From positions 717,479 through 781,478 of the forward strand of contig MEHQ01000321.1 in the NCBI GenBank assembly GCA_008828725.1: a stretch of DNA of 64,000 nucleotides, written 5' to 3'. A program made the translations under genes and the position numbers. This stretch comes from Saccharina japonica (taxonomy: Eukaryota; Sar; Phaeophyceae; Laminariales; Laminariaceae). Shown here piece after piece: positions 33,300 to 45,417 of this stretch. The notes beneath the pieces were generated by a model. The model had not been told where the DNA came from. It saw nothing but the letters and a program-made list of their open reading frames with translations, and searched no databases. The stretch's first letter is position 1; each line of letters begins with the position of its first letter.

Positions 33300-33425
33300 C
33301 TCGTAGTAGTAGTAGTAGTAGTAGTAGGAGGAGGAGTAGGAGTAGGAGTAGGAGTAGTAGTAGGAGTAGCAGCAGTAGAAGAAGAAGAAGTAGTATTAAT
33401 AAGTAGTAGTAAGGTGGTAGCAGCA
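33300..33425. repeat. TAG/GGA/GAA trinucleotide microsatellite tract
   Basis: A compound run of 'tag', 'gga', 'gtagga' and 'gaa' units. It is responsible for the long polythreonine-type frame on the opposite strand, which I reject as a gene. Confidence 0.85.
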
Positions 33426-34835
33426 GCCGCGGGTGTAGTAGTATACGCAGTATATAGGAGTACGTTGCATAGTAGTAGCGGTCGTTTTCGTGAGATATGT
33501 GCGGTCACAGATTTAATTGGGTGCTTAGCAGCATCAGCGCCAGTACTGGATCGTGGGTGGACGTCGTCGGAACAATAATTACAGTAGATCAAACATGACA
33601 AAACGAATGTGGCAGCGGCAGCAGTGGTGCCTTGCACGTCATTGGTGATCATATCAATTATAATAGTGGGTGTGCTACGCGTTATCTTATATGTTTGTGC
33701 AAATTATCTGTTGGGGCTCAACACACGGTAATTGACTTCGCGTACTGCCGACTACTGGTATTCGTTCGTACCTATATGCTCACAATTTCGAATATACATG
33801 TATGTATATATCCAACCTCAACATAGTGCCGTACGACCCTTTTTGGCAGAACTCCAGCTTTGGCGGCCTCGGCTTATTGTACAGTTCCGGCGTTTATATT
33901 GGTATCTGTTACGGGCACACTCGGAGCAGCGGCGGAGCCGCCTTTGTGCAAGATGGCACTAGCTTCCCTAAGGAATCGTACAGAAGAAGGCGGGTATCTG
34001 TAACTGACATACACGTGTGCGCTTCGTGCGGGTGGAAGACGATGTTGTCGATGTTGTTGTTGTATCATCGTTATTTTACGCTCGTTGTGGACTCAAGGCA
34101 GACCCCAGAAAACAAATGGCACCAGGTGTGAAACACACTCTGAGTTCACAGCCGCGACCCAGAAATAAACTATCGGGTTTTCGTCGTTTTATTACAGGAG
34201 AGCGCGTGGCTATCGCGGAGCTAGCTGAAGGGCGGAACAGAAGGAGGACAGCACCCTATGAACACCCTGCTATATGTATGCACTCCTCGCATAATTGATT
34301 TGACTAACTACTGTACACTCGTGATAAAAGAAGAGAATTTTCAGCAATCAAAATATAGACCTGGAAAACGCGTCCACGTTTTTCTCTGCGTGTGTGTACG
34401 ACAACGACGCAGCCGTCCCTGCTCGTATGCTAGTCGTATGTGTATCGCATGGTACACTGTGCACCACAGGCCACGGTGAACGAGACTAGCAAAAGTGTTT
34501 CGTCGCTCTCCGGCTGATCTCCATAGAACGCAAAAATGTATATGTACAGATGCGATATGAAAGCATGTCCGGCGAGAGAGTGAGCGATGAGGTAGTAGTA
34601 TGAAATAGGGGGAACGCGTTTCGTAAGCAACAAACAATGGTTGTGAATGCCGAAGGGGCTCAATAGCCCAATTAATAGCGTCGGAATAATAAACCGTTTT
34701 TTTATTTGATAAGAAGTAACGTGAGATAACCTACGATAGGCGTTTGGGAGTGATAATCAAGTCCCGTTTTAGCCATTCACCGGTCTCCACATACTGTTTG
34801 TGTGGCTTCTGGCTTCCCAAAATGGTACTATTATA
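33426..34835. other. Unassigned stretch
   Basis: The frames at 33802-34131 and 34341-34637 have no recognisable domain. I see no repeat family or RNA gene. Confidence 0.4.
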
Positions 34836-35164
34836 AGATACGGTTACATATGTTGGGTCACGGAGGTAAAGGTACAGGGATCGTCTCGTGGTAGCACCTA
34901 CGAGCAGTCCCACGGTTATGTACGGGTGGGCGGGTTATCATGTATTCGACTACGAGCGGTTGTTTCTTAGCTGTCGGTGGAGAGTTGGTCCCACATGACC
35001 CACCGCATGTTTCCCCCTGCGTTCGTCTACCTCTTTCCGCGCCGACTTAATAAAGCCATCTTGAACTATCTTCTACACACTGCGTGTTGCAGTGCCTCAT
35101 TCACAGCCTAGTGTGGCGCTGCTGGGAGCATATCCATCCATCACATATCACTGCTAATTGAACA
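34836..35164 (+). repeat. 5' LTR of decayed copia element 3
   Basis: It aligns with the solo LTR at 54340-54670 over its whole length (shared 'gtcacggaggtaaag', 'actacgagcggttgtt', 'tcgtctacctctttccg', 'gcgtgttgcagtgcctc'). It ends in TTGAACA. Confidence 0.75.
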
Positions 35165-35199
35165 CGTTAACAAACTCATTGTTCGAGCAAGCAGCCTGA

Positions 35200-36110
35200 T
35201 CATGCCCATTGGACCCCCAGTGGGTGGCTCGTCCGAGATTGGTGGGTATGGCCAGTATCTTGAGGTGCAGCTGGCGGCGGACAGGAGAAAATATCAAGAT
35301 CGACGCGAGAGCGAGCAAAAACAGCAACGTCAAAACGATGAGCGATTGAAGACGCAGATCTTGGAGGAGATGGATCACAGGCAGAGCTGCGGTGGTTACA
35401 TGAGGTTGCGTCCGTTGTCACTGGTAAGCGAGTCGAAACCGGTACTCGTGCTGGGGAAGTAAGGGGAGTCCGCCCCAGTGGGAGTTTGCCAGGTCTTCGT
35501 GAGGCGATCGGCCTGGCCAGCAGTGGTGCGAGAGTAACACATTAGGACAGCTAGAGTAGCTTGGACTTGTCTGACAGAGAGCGTTGTGAGCCGTGCTCTG
35601 CTCGATAGAGTGTTCGCAACAAAATCACGTAGTGCTGGGTGAAGAATGGTGTGCGTTTGATGTATGCCCAAGACCATGGCAGAACAGGTCAAGTGGTTGG
35701 GAGCGTTCGACGCCGCAAAATGGAGAACGGAGAAAAAGCCATGAAGCACTTTGGTCGAATAGACAAGATTGTTCAAGTGCTCGCGTCGCTAGGTGTTGTG
35801 AAGTCGGTAGCAGACGTTAACTACAAGATCATACTGACCCTTACATCAGACTACGAAATGGAAGAACGCACTATCGTGTACCGTGAGGATGTCACTCGAG
35901 CGGGTCATCGAAAGCATCATCCGACAGCGGTACTTTTGCCTTCCCGCGTCGAAGGGCAAGGACGTGGGCGAGACTCTATTTTCGATGGGAGCTGCTCGAT
36001 GTGGTCGTGCAGGTAACACGAGGTGGTCGTGCAGGCAGAGGCAGGCATACAATAAACGGTAATCCAAGAGGTGGAAATGACACAGCAAGCACGAACCGTC
36101 AGGGTAGCAG
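35200..36110 (+). pseudogene. Broken copia gag of element 3
   Basis: The frame starts at an ATG at 35202 with a Gln/Arg/Glu-rich, coiled-coil-like N terminus, as in element 1. A stop at about 35461 ends it. Gag homology resumes in another frame at 35710-35920 and then shifts again. It is a clear pseudogene. Confidence 0.7.
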
Positions 36111-36143
36111 TAGCAGTAACCCTCTGGGCGGGGATCTATAGGC

Positions 36144-36373
36144 TGTTCGTAGATTGCAAATCTGGATGCCCTGACTGCCCAGCAGTCTGATGAGATGTTT
36201 TAAGGTCGTTGCATTAGAGGACAGAGTGAGAGAGAGAGAGAGAGCGGAGAGAGAGCGGAGTGCTCGAACTCTCGTCCCGCACGAGGCAAGAATTCCATAA
36301 TAACGCCTGCGAATATATACGCAACCCTCTACAACTTTTGTAACCGTCGTTGCTGACACGATCCAAACGAACA
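36144..36373 (-). repeat. 3' LTR of copia element 2
   Basis: 230 bp, with a GA-dinucleotide run and 'cgctctctctcc'-type polypyrimidine in element orientation. It is closely matched by 41626-41857. Confidence 0.93.
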
Positions 36374-36681
36374 CTCTCCCTGGCTCTTGACAGCAATGAC
36401 AAGATCGAAAGGACATTCAAGACAAGCTAGGACCTAACAGCCAACAACAGTCCCGCAGGAGGAAACCCGGCCACCGGGTCAAAACCCCCTGTATAACTCA
36501 TATACTCCAAACCATTGCAGTTGAAACAACGGCCGCATTCCAAACGATGACCATGGCCAGAAAATAAGATACCAAGTGGTGCCCTACTCACCCATGCCCC
36601 TCAAAGTAGCGCGGGGCGGCGACCTGACAAATTATTCCTCGCATAACTCAAACATGGTACATCGGATAATGCTCATACCCC

Positions 36682-39600
36682 TTACTCACCCTCCAACGGC
36701 AGATTCAACAAGAACCTACGGTGAAGCTTGAAAGGGGTCGAAGCAAGGGATTTCGTCAAAATATCCGCATGCTGGTCTTTCGAAGCTAAGAACTGAATGT
36801 CGATCTTCTTCGCACGAAGCATCTCCCTAACAAAATGAAAACGTACGTCGATATGCTTGCTCCGAGCAGAACTAAGAGGGTTCTGAGCCAACGCTATGGC
36901 CCCCTGGTTATCTTCGAAAACCCGGACACATGATCCGCTTAGCTCTGGACAAATAAACGATAAGACCGCGCCCGTGAACAAAACTTCCTTCACCCCTTTT
37001 CCTAGGGAAACGTACTCTGCTTCTGCTGTGGACAACGTAACACACCTCTGCGTGCTACTTGCTCAACTGACGGCCGCACCCCCCACGGTAATTACCGTCC
37101 CCGATACCGAGCGCCTATCATTCGCCTTGTCAGCACAATCGGCATCACTATACGCATTCAAATCCAGTCCCGAACCCCGCACAAAAGTCAATCCCAAAAA
37201 CCTGGTCCCGTGAAGGTACTCCATAATCTTCAAAACTGCCCTCCAGTGCCTCTCAGTAGGGTTGTGAGAGTGACGCGCCACAGCACGCACAGCGTTGGAG
37301 ATGTCCGGCCTCGTCATGGTCGACAGCCACATCAAACTGCCCACAGCCTCCCTGTAAGGCCAGTCTCCACCAGGTTCGCCTTCCTCTCTTGGACCTAGTT
37401 CCACACCAGGGGTAGCGGGGATGTCAGAGGATGAGTTAACGCCAAAACGATTCAACATGCTCTCAATAAACGCCTTCTGCGTAATCTCCAAAGTCCCCAA
37501 TTCCCAGTCGCGTTTGAAAGCACAACCAGTGTACCAAGTCAGTTCTCCGAGGTTATTCGTGGGGAATTTCGTTACTAACGCGGCATGAAAATCTCTGCAT
37601 GACTCGTCCGAACCTGCAATCACGATGTCATCCACATGAACAGCCATGACCAGTTGTACCTTGCCGTCCACAACCATGCGAAAAACACAAGGATCAGTCC
37701 TACACTGCTCCATACCGTACTCTACCACGGTTTCTACCAATAATCCGGCCCACTGTCGTCCACTCTGCTTCAGACCATACAGCGATCGGTTCAGGCGAAC
37801 GATTTTGCCTGACATGTCACCACACCCACCGGGTAGTTTCATGTATATCTCGGCGTCGAGTTTCGCGCGAACAAAGGCTTGTGCGACGTCTAAATGAAAG
37901 ATCTTCAGACCGTGTTCGTTGGCAACAGCTGCCAGAATTTTAACTGACGCTGACGAGGGAGTTGGTGCGAATGTTTGAAAGTAATCTACATCCTGCACCT
38001 GGCTAAACCCCTTAGCCACAAGTCTAGCCTTTGTCTTTACTATCAGGCCATCCTTGTCCGTCTTGTAGGTAAACACCCACTTCGATCCTACAGGTTTCCG
38101 CCCTTGCGGCGGTATCGCTGCTTCAAACGTACCGGTCGTTTTGTGACCGTCCAATTCAATCTTCATGGCCTCTTGCCACGCCGCTTTGTACTGTGAACGC
38201 TCGACATCTGCTACGGACTGAGGGGGCGGTTCTACGTCTTCCGGGAATCCACTCGGCATGCGCACGCTTAACTCCCCTTTGTTATCTGCTGCAGGTCCTC
38301 CAGCCATCAGAGCCAGTGCGTCCTCCGTCGTCCAGGATGTGCTGTTCTGCGTTCTCCTAGACATCGTCAACTTGAACACTGCCGCAAGCAGCGCGTCCGC
38401 GACCTCAGGCCTCATCCTTAGCCGGCCTTCAGCAGGCTCGCCTTCCAAGCGTTGGCTCTGACCCCGGGTTCGGCCCCTTACTGTCGCGGGGAGCCGTCCC
38501 CAGCTGCTGAGCTCGTGAGCTGGTCTCCCCGACAGGACCGCGGGTGGATCCTCACCGTTCCCTTGGTCGGTGTCGGAGGCTGATGCCTCGCCCGGGTCGC
38601 TTTCGGCCCTCCCTGCCGGGACCGAGGAGGCGCCCACCGCGCCCCCTTGAGACGAGCCCGTCGTCTCGGCTGTTTCGACCCTCCCTACCGGGGCCGAGGA
38701 GGCGCCCACCGCGCCCCCTTGAGACGAGCCCGTCGTCTCTGAATTCCCGTCGCCGGCATCGCCGGCGGCAGGTGCCTGCTGGGCGCGCTCCTCCAAAAAC
38801 GCGTCCAGATCGAACCCCCACGTCAAATCGAGGTCGTTCAGGCGAGCCAAACCTTCGTCTAGCTCATGCACCACCCCCCCACCACCTCGATCTGACGTGC
38901 TTCCGTCGTCTGCCTCGGACCCCCCCTCTTCCATAGACAGGGAGTCACTCGACTGGGCAGGTACAGGTGGTGCAGGTGACACGCGCTGCCAGGTTATGTT
39001 GCGCGTGATCAGTACGGTACGGTGTCTAGTCAGCACTCGCACCGAGTCTCGGGGGTAGTTGGGTGCAGGGCCAAGGTAAAAACACTCCTGTGCTTTCGCC
39101 TGGGACTTGTTCTCCCTCTTCACCTTGCAGTAGCCAGGCTTGAGGAAAGGTAGAAGTACTACCGGGGGGGGTCTACCATACCACATCTCGTATGGCGACT
39201 TGCTCTCGGGGTTAGCGGTGGTTGCTGTACGGTTCAAAGCATCGCACGCCCAGTGCGACGCTTCAGCCCACAACGACTCAGTTGCAGGTAGTTGCGCGCC
39301 GGGGTATAGCTCGCGAGCCTGGATTCGGCCCGCCATTGCGGCCGTCTCAATCAAGCCTAGCGCGCGCTCTGCTACCCCATTAAACTGGGGGCTGTCTGCC
39401 GTCGTGAATTCCTGCTTGATCCCTCGTGTTCTACACAGGTCTCCAAACTTCCCCCCACGGAATTCACCACCCCCGTCCGATCGGACGATGACCACTTTCG
39501 AAGGGACATCGTCTGCGCGAGAATCCGCGAGGAACTGCTCGAACAATTCCGCGGCGTCCGACTTGTGGCGTATGAAATACACCCAAGTATACCGTGAAAA

Positions 39601-41568
39601 GTCATCGCGCACAATGAGAGTGTACCGCTTCCTGCCGAGAGACTCTACCACCTTGGGGCCACTCAAATCCACAAACACCCTCCCGAGCTTCTTACCCGCT
39701 CGTGTGTGCGTGGATTGCTTGATGCTCTTGCGAAGTCCCTTCGCCATGGAGCACCCCCTGCATTCCAGCAGGTTTCCCTTGAGGACGATTCCTTGCTGCT
39801 CCGCGGTCTTGCGGAGTAGAACCTCGTGGGAGTGTCCAGCCGCGCAGTGGTAGTCGTTTATGTCGATCGCGGGCTTACTGGGCTGTTGCCCTGGGGCGAG
39901 TACAGCACAGGCATTTTCCCCACTACTGCTGTCGACCCGGTAGCCGTAAAGGCTGTACAGGGTCCCACTCAACGGAAACACGATCGAACGCTCTGACTTG
40001 AGCCGGACTACAATCCCCGAGGGGCGTCCTTCGAACGTATGGCCGTTCTTGATGAGAGTGGGCAGGGAAAATAAATGATACCTGAGATCTGGCACGTGCG
40101 CAACGTTAGTCGTTAACACTTGCACGGGACCGTTTCCGGACCGAAAGACAAAGCGAACATCACCGTATCCTTCGATGAAGCGAGTTGAACCATCGGCGAT
40201 GCGCAGTTTTAAGCTGTATTCTCTGTAATTGAGCATGCAATCTGCTGAGGGCGTCATGAGAGTAGACGCTCCACTATTGCAGATCCAAATCTCGTCTCCT
40301 ACCTGAAAAGCCGACTCTCCTTCCCCCATTCTGCCCAAATCATCACTGCACTTGCCTGTCTCTTCGGCCTTGAAAGCTGAAGCCTGGGCCGTACACATAT
40401 CAACGTCCCTTGCTCCAACCTCGCTCGCCATCGACAGCACAGCCTCTTCTTTCGGCGTGGGGCAAACATCATCAGAGTGCCCCAGTCCGTTGCATCCACT
40501 GCACCGCTTCGCTCTACAGTTTGCGATCATATGGCCCTTCTTGCCACACTTGAAGCACTTCCCTACGAAAGTACTACCTTCGGTGGCCTTGGTGCTGCTG
40601 CCATTGCCACCGGCAGTCGCGGCTGAGTCTCCACGGGACTCACCGCTGGGGTTTGCACCCCTTTTTCCAGACCTAATTGGCCGGTATGGCTGACCCCTGG
40701 CTGGCCAACCTCGACAAGAAGCAGTTTTCCCTCGTCCCGTCGATGCGAAATCCCGCGAGTAATCATCACGAAAAACCATCTCTCCTCCTGCCGTAGCACC
40801 TCGTACAGCAGTGATGGGTCCTGCCCCTTGTGGGCTCTTCCCTACAGCAGCGCTTTTCTCGGCGCTGCCGGACTCCAATTGGCCAATGGCTACTCCAACA
40901 GCAGCAAGAGTCTCTCGTACAGGGGTGGGTCCTGCCCTTCTTGGGCTATTCCCTACAGCAGCGCTACTCTCGGCGCTGCCGGACTCCGATTGGCCAATGC
41001 ATGCTCCAATAGCAGCAGTAGTCTCTCTTACAGGAGTGGGTTTTGCCCCTCTTGTACTATTCCCTACAGCAGCGCTGTGCTTGTAGGAAACATGGCGCGA
41101 GATGGGCAGATCAAAACCAACACCCAACTCACCGCCTGGGAATTCATCCCATTCGCCAGCCCTCCTTGGCTGGTCAGGCTGGCCCCTGGCTGGGCCCGCC
41201 TTGATAGGGACAGCAGCCCCTCTGCGTCCCGTCGCTCCGTGGTTGCGTGAGGCATTCCCACGCAAAGTTGTCTCTCTTCCAGCTGCTGTATCTTCTGCCA
41301 CGCCTCCAGCAGCAGCAGAAGTTTCTCGTATAGCAGATAATGCAGCAGTGGTTCCTGCCCCTGCTGGTCTCTCTCGTACAGCAACGCTGTCCTCAGCGCC
41401 GCTGGGCTCTGATCGGTCGTTGTCCGTCATGAACTCGGCCATCATGCTCCTTATGGCATGCATCGTTGACGTTTGCCAATGCTCGACCACCAGCTGAAAC
41501 TCGCTTCTCAGCTGCTGAACCTCATCTTTGGGAAGGGCTTGCTCGTCTTGAGTTGACCCGGAAGCCAT
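36682..41568 (-). pseudogene. Ty1/copia gag-pol polyprotein with one stop and a protease change
   Basis: One reading frame runs from the ATG at 41568 to a stop at 36682, interrupted only by TGA at 37063-37065, where the V-S-W motif of RNase H is expected (TGG to TGA). In order: Gag with two to three tandem repeats of about 40 residues rich in Ser/Ala/Val/Gly (nucleotides 40811-41086); two CCHC zinc knuckles (from residue 338 and about 20 residues later); protease whose D-S-G is N431-S-G (AAT at 40276-40278); integrase D634, D698, E734 (D-x63-D-x35-E); a Ser/Gly/Glu-rich linker; reverse transcriptase H-V-D1313-D1314; and RNase H, split by the stop. Both defects are G-to-A changes on the sense strand. 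The rest looks intact. Confidence 0.92.
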
Positions 41569-41625
41569 TCTTGACTTCTTCTTCCAGACCTGACAACGTC
41601 AAGCTTTTGACAACCCACACTAGTG

Positions 41626-41857
41626 TGTTCGTATATTGCAAATCTGGATGCCCTGACTGCCCGGCAGTCTGATGAGATGTTTTAAGGTCGTTGCATTAGA
41701 GGACAGAGTGAGAGAGAGAGAGAGCGCGGAGAGAGAGCGGAGTGCTCGAACTCTCGTCCCGCACGAGGCAAGAATTCCATAATAACGCCTGCGAATATAT
41801 ATACGCAACCCTCTACAACGTTTGTAACCGTCGTTGCTGACACGATCCAAACGAACA
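41626..41857 (-). repeat. 5' LTR of copia element 2
   Basis: 232 bp, followed in element orientation by 57 bases and the gag ATG. It is flanked outside by the TAGGC target duplication. Confidence 0.93.
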
Positions 41858-41862
41858 TAGGC

Positions 41863-44321
41863 CACAGCTGCGTACTGACGGTGACAGCAGCAGCTGCAGT
41901 AGTGGGCAGTACACCAAGTGGCGATGGATTGGCTGACACGGTCAGTAGCAGGGGACGGGCGCCCACGAAGAAAAAGCGCTTCGATTTGGGCCATTCTTAT
42001 AGAGCTTTTTGTTTTTCTTAAAATTCCGATGTTTGTTTTCGCGCTATTTGTTTTGTATTTCCATATTTTTCATATCGTGTCCTTCGAAGGTGAAAACTAA
42101 TTAATGTCTTGAATGAGCATGAATTAATTTAAAAAAAATGGCGTTGTATCGTAGGCTTTGGATAATATACGAAACGGGGGCCGGGTGTCGCAGGAAAAAT
42201 GTATATAATGATTTGTTCCCGCAGGAAAATATTGTGTTGATTTGAAGGGGTTGCGGAAAGTTTGGTCTAGTATGTTATACTGCTTGCCCTGACGGCAGAG
42301 TTGCGATAATGTAAAAAAATAATATTCTGGCGGTATGAATACGGCCAAATTATGTACATGATAGGGAGTCACTATTAGTACTGTCATCGCGACGTGTGGC
42401 TCCGGGAGTACTACAAATAGGCACTTTTCTGGAGAACGTCGACTAGTATACACACTGGATTAAACAGCCTAGCGAACCAGTACGTGCTACTGTAGTAACA
42501 CGGGGGTGTCTAGATAAACAGGATGAACACGAAAATAACAACAGGTATTAGCGTTGCGATATACTGGTAACTACGTAGAGTATTTGTCAACAATGATGTA
42601 CTATTATTGTGGGTTCTATTGATGCACTCATGCCTTCTGTTCTGCTGCGTCATGGGTGTCCTGTTGTGATTTGCTCCCGCTGGGTCGGGGTCGACAGCAG
42701 TAAACACGGCTCAGTTGTGAGACGGCATTATTATTCAGGTATTACGCAGAGTGTTTGTCGGGCATTATTCGGTGCATTATTCGGCGTTCCGAGAGGCCTG
42801 GCATGATTGCTCACGTGTGATAGACCATGACCATGCAGATCTAACGGCGAAGGGGACATGGCTACGAGTAGTGCAATTCGTTTCCTGTTTTCGACGACAA
42901 GAGCTAGAATAAACAAACAAACAAACAAACAAACGGTGTTTTACCTAGGGAAGATGCAAGAAAAAACCCGACCCGCTGTTTCGGCAACGGTGGATGTGTC
43001 GCCATATTCATACATGCTGTCATGCGTTGTGAGCTCAGCCTGGTGTTGTTGTTTGCTCAGTGGCTGGTCTCCAGTGTATTGTGATGTGCTAATGACGACT
43101 ACAGCAGATAATTCATTGAGCTACTTGGGCATTGCATGTATTTGCCGTATTTAACCGCGACTTGAATTTTGCGTTATAATGTGGCTGATGACTGGAGACC
43201 ACTACAACAATATGCGTAAGCGAAAGTTATACTTCTGAAGGCTACGTACAAGTATAGGAGAAAGAGCAGAGCACACCGCCCGAACTGTCGAATGCAGTCT
43301 TCATCAACCGACGATTTGGGCACTGCTGAAGTAGTAGAATTGTTGAGCTACTTACTTGCGGTTGGGTATGCTAATACTGTATGTATTTTTCTGGAAGTCG
43401 TATGTACCTGGTATTATCGCGTTTTTGCTCGGCTGGACACTATAATACAGTGGAGGTCACCACTACGACTACGGGAGGCAGTGCAAGCGTACGATTCACG
43501 AAGGTGACATGTACGCAAGAGAAGACACGGTGACTGTCGTTTGCGGTCGATCGGGATCTAGCGGTATTGCTCGCTTCTTGTGATTGGCCCGATTGAGGAT
43601 AAGATCTCTTCCTTGCAGTGATTCGCCATATATGGATATTTACTTGCTAGACGATTGCGGAAGGCACCCCCCACTGACTTCCTCCACCAAAACAAGCCTG
43701 CCGTCTTCATTCACACCTCCCAGCCAAAGATCGCCCACCACCGACTGCCTACACCTAACGCGAATGGTACGTCAAGGCGCCATCGCCTTCGACGTCTTGC
43801 AGGGGACCGGCATCGTTGCCATCGAAAACGGCTACGGAATCCGTGAAGCGGCGAAGGCGCGAAGTGTCAGCCGGGTGGAGTGGAGGAAATAATTAAGCCG
43901 AGGTCGTCGGTGATTTCTACCACGAACGAAGAGCACGTTGGCGGAACATTCCAGGACGTACGTAACCGTGTAGCCGGCGGCGTCGGTCGACGACTCAATT
44001 AATAACTACTTCCTGCCCCTTTTGCAGGACTAATTAATGAAATGCACCTCCAAAATGCACCTCCAAATATTATTATCCCTCTTTCGCTAAATTAATTAAT
44101 CCCCACTTGCTCAATTAATTAATGTCATCTACCCCCATCCGCACTACATATATAGTATATGTATCTATACCTCTGGTGATGTATACTTAATCCTATTGTG
44201 CACGCGACACAGTTGGCTGAGGCAAGGATACTAACCAATGGGTGGTGGGTGGTTAGCCTTGATTAACTTGGGTCTAGGTTGAACTCCCCGCGTGTGTGTT
44301 ACTGAACGACTGTACGGGCGT
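41863..44321. other. Unassigned stretch with microsatellites
   Basis: The left end may continue the internal sequence of element 3. The stretch contains an (AAAC)n run at 42908-42932 and a 'ttaattaat' cluster at 44005-44122. Apart from the weak candidate at 43764-43892, no gene is recognised. Confidence 0.4.
43764..43892 (+). CDS. Possible terminal exon with HTH-like segment (very uncertain)
   Basis: The C-terminal part of an open frame reads G-I-R-E-A-A-K-A-R-S-V-S-R, which resembles the G-x-x-x-R-E-A-A-x-x-x-x-V-S helix-turn-helix pattern of Pipsqueak or transposase DNA-binding domains. A 'cttgcag' acceptor-like sequence precedes it. There is no supporting neighbour, so this may be chance. 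Confidence 0.15.
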   Translation: MVRQGAIAFDVLQGTGIVAIENGYGIREAAKARSVSRVEWRK

Positions 44322-45221
44322 AGAGCGTAGTTTACGTATAGACGTCTTGCTTTCTTTCGATTTTATATTTCGACGTGTATATTTCTGAAACTGTGACGCC
44401 GATTTCAACTTGATGGGGATATACTTGTTCACGACTGTCGGACAAAAAGGCCTTGCCTGTAAAATGGTGTATCAGGCGTTTTTCGAGCCAGTCGGCGGTA
44501 TAGATATAAAGGGACCCCCCTTACACTCGCCACGTAATGCACCCTATAAATCAGCAGCGCTCAATGGTCAAGGCTCCACCGCTGTTTATCGTGGAAACTC
44601 CACATGTCCGTAGATGTGAGTCGGTGTCCCGTACGGTTTGTTTTTCCGTCAGACGACAATACAAGGAGGTTCCTTCTGTGTCAGATTTCCCCAATGCCGG
44701 CCACTGGCGCGAAATCAAATGGTACTACTGCGTAACACTTTTTTTTGTTTAATTTCCCATCGGACGGACACAAGAGGTACTTTCAGTTATAGAGTACTCA
44801 AGCATACTCGGGAATTTACGCCTGAAGTATGATTGAGGGGGCATTTCCAGATAGACAGACCATAACGAACGGTGTTTTTACCTTTCATGGACTCCAGTTT
44901 GTCACTGGGGGGTATACTACGATGTACTCTGGTCAAGTGTATATCGCCCTATTCCGAGGTGAAAAGTAATGAATTCACACTCTAAATTCAGCTATTTGTT
45001 TTCGTTTTTCGCCCCATCCTATGTACTATATTCGTCCTTCTTTTCCGTCTCCCTCCTAGTCGTATCTCAGATCGGGGGTCACTAAGTAGCCCCCTCCCAC
45101 CACGGTACGTGCGTTGCTTTTTATCACGATAATAGTTCGGCACTTTTTTCCCTCGTCGACTCGCGTCGAATTGTGCCTATCCACGCTATAATAGACGCTC
45201 TCGAAAGGTGGTGTCGTTTAA

Positions 45222-45311
45222 CCCTTATAGGACTGGAGTCCCGTTTTGTGGGGAAATTACTTAGAATTAGAGTGGTTTGTCCCCAAAACGGGACTGCAGT
45301 TCTAAACGGGT
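45222..45311. mobile_element. TTAA-targeted palindromic MITE, copy 2
   Basis: A 90-bp element with TTAA at 45218-45221 and 45312-45315. The paralogous site in copy 1 of the host repeat (4861-4864) has a single TTAA and no insert, which defines the element ends and the duplication exactly. The left end starts CCCTTATAGGACTGG and the right end finishes CTAAACGGG. Confidence 0.85.
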
Positions 45312-45329
45312 TAAGAAAAAACAAAAAAC

Positions 45330-45417
45330 GTACGGAGACTCGAACCCTTTACTCGTGCGTCAACCTTCTTAGTATAATAGTAATCGAGATTAACCACTAT
45401 TAGACCACTGGGGCGAC
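45330..45417 (-). ncRNA. tRNA-like (SINE-head-like) segment, copy 2
   Basis: On the minus strand it shows the same A-box-like and B-box-like words as 4879-4956, with about ten extra bases between them. Stem pairing is poor, so it is not a functional tRNA. Confidence 0.35.

Larger units (their letters stand above)
34836..36143 (+). mobile_element. Decayed Ty1/copia element (element 3), 5' portion
   Basis: A 329-bp LTR (34836-35164) is followed by CGTTAACAAAC, then a gag start 37 bases later, as in element 1. The gag-like sequence to about 36110 is broken by frameshifts. A segment near 35730-35905 aligns with element 1 Gag (shared F/G-R-x-D-K-I-V, V-A-D-V-N-Y-K-I, L-T-S-D-Y-E-x-E-x-R-T-I). The element ends where minus-strand element 2 has inserted (TAGGC duplication). 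No 3' LTR was found beyond element 2. Confidence 0.75.
36144..41857 (-). mobile_element. Complete Ty1/copia LTR retrotransposon (element 2), minus strand
   Basis: The element is 5714 bases long, with LTRs of 230 and 232 bp that begin TGTTCGT and end ACGAACA (perfect 7-bp inverted termini). The 5-bp target duplication TAGGC is at 36139-36143 and 41858-41862. In element orientation the polypurine tract AGGGAGAG (36374-36381) abuts the 3' LTR. The LTRs differ by about four substitutions and a 2-bp indel. The coding frame has one in-frame TGA and a protease active-site change, so this copy is probably dead or dependent on others. It is inserted into decayed element 3. Confidence 0.95.

Noticed and set aside
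33056-33652. Minus-strand polythreonine-rich frame of 198 codons
   Set aside because: It is produced by the TAG/GGA microsatellite at 33300-33425 and has no domain.
39140-39853. Plus-strand frame of 237 codons inside element 2
   Set aside because: It is antisense to the integrase core of the minus-strand element; it is a shadow.
45330-45417. Functional tRNA gene
   Set aside because: The A and B boxes are present but the acceptor and T stems do not pair, and both copies are part of a dispersed repeat.
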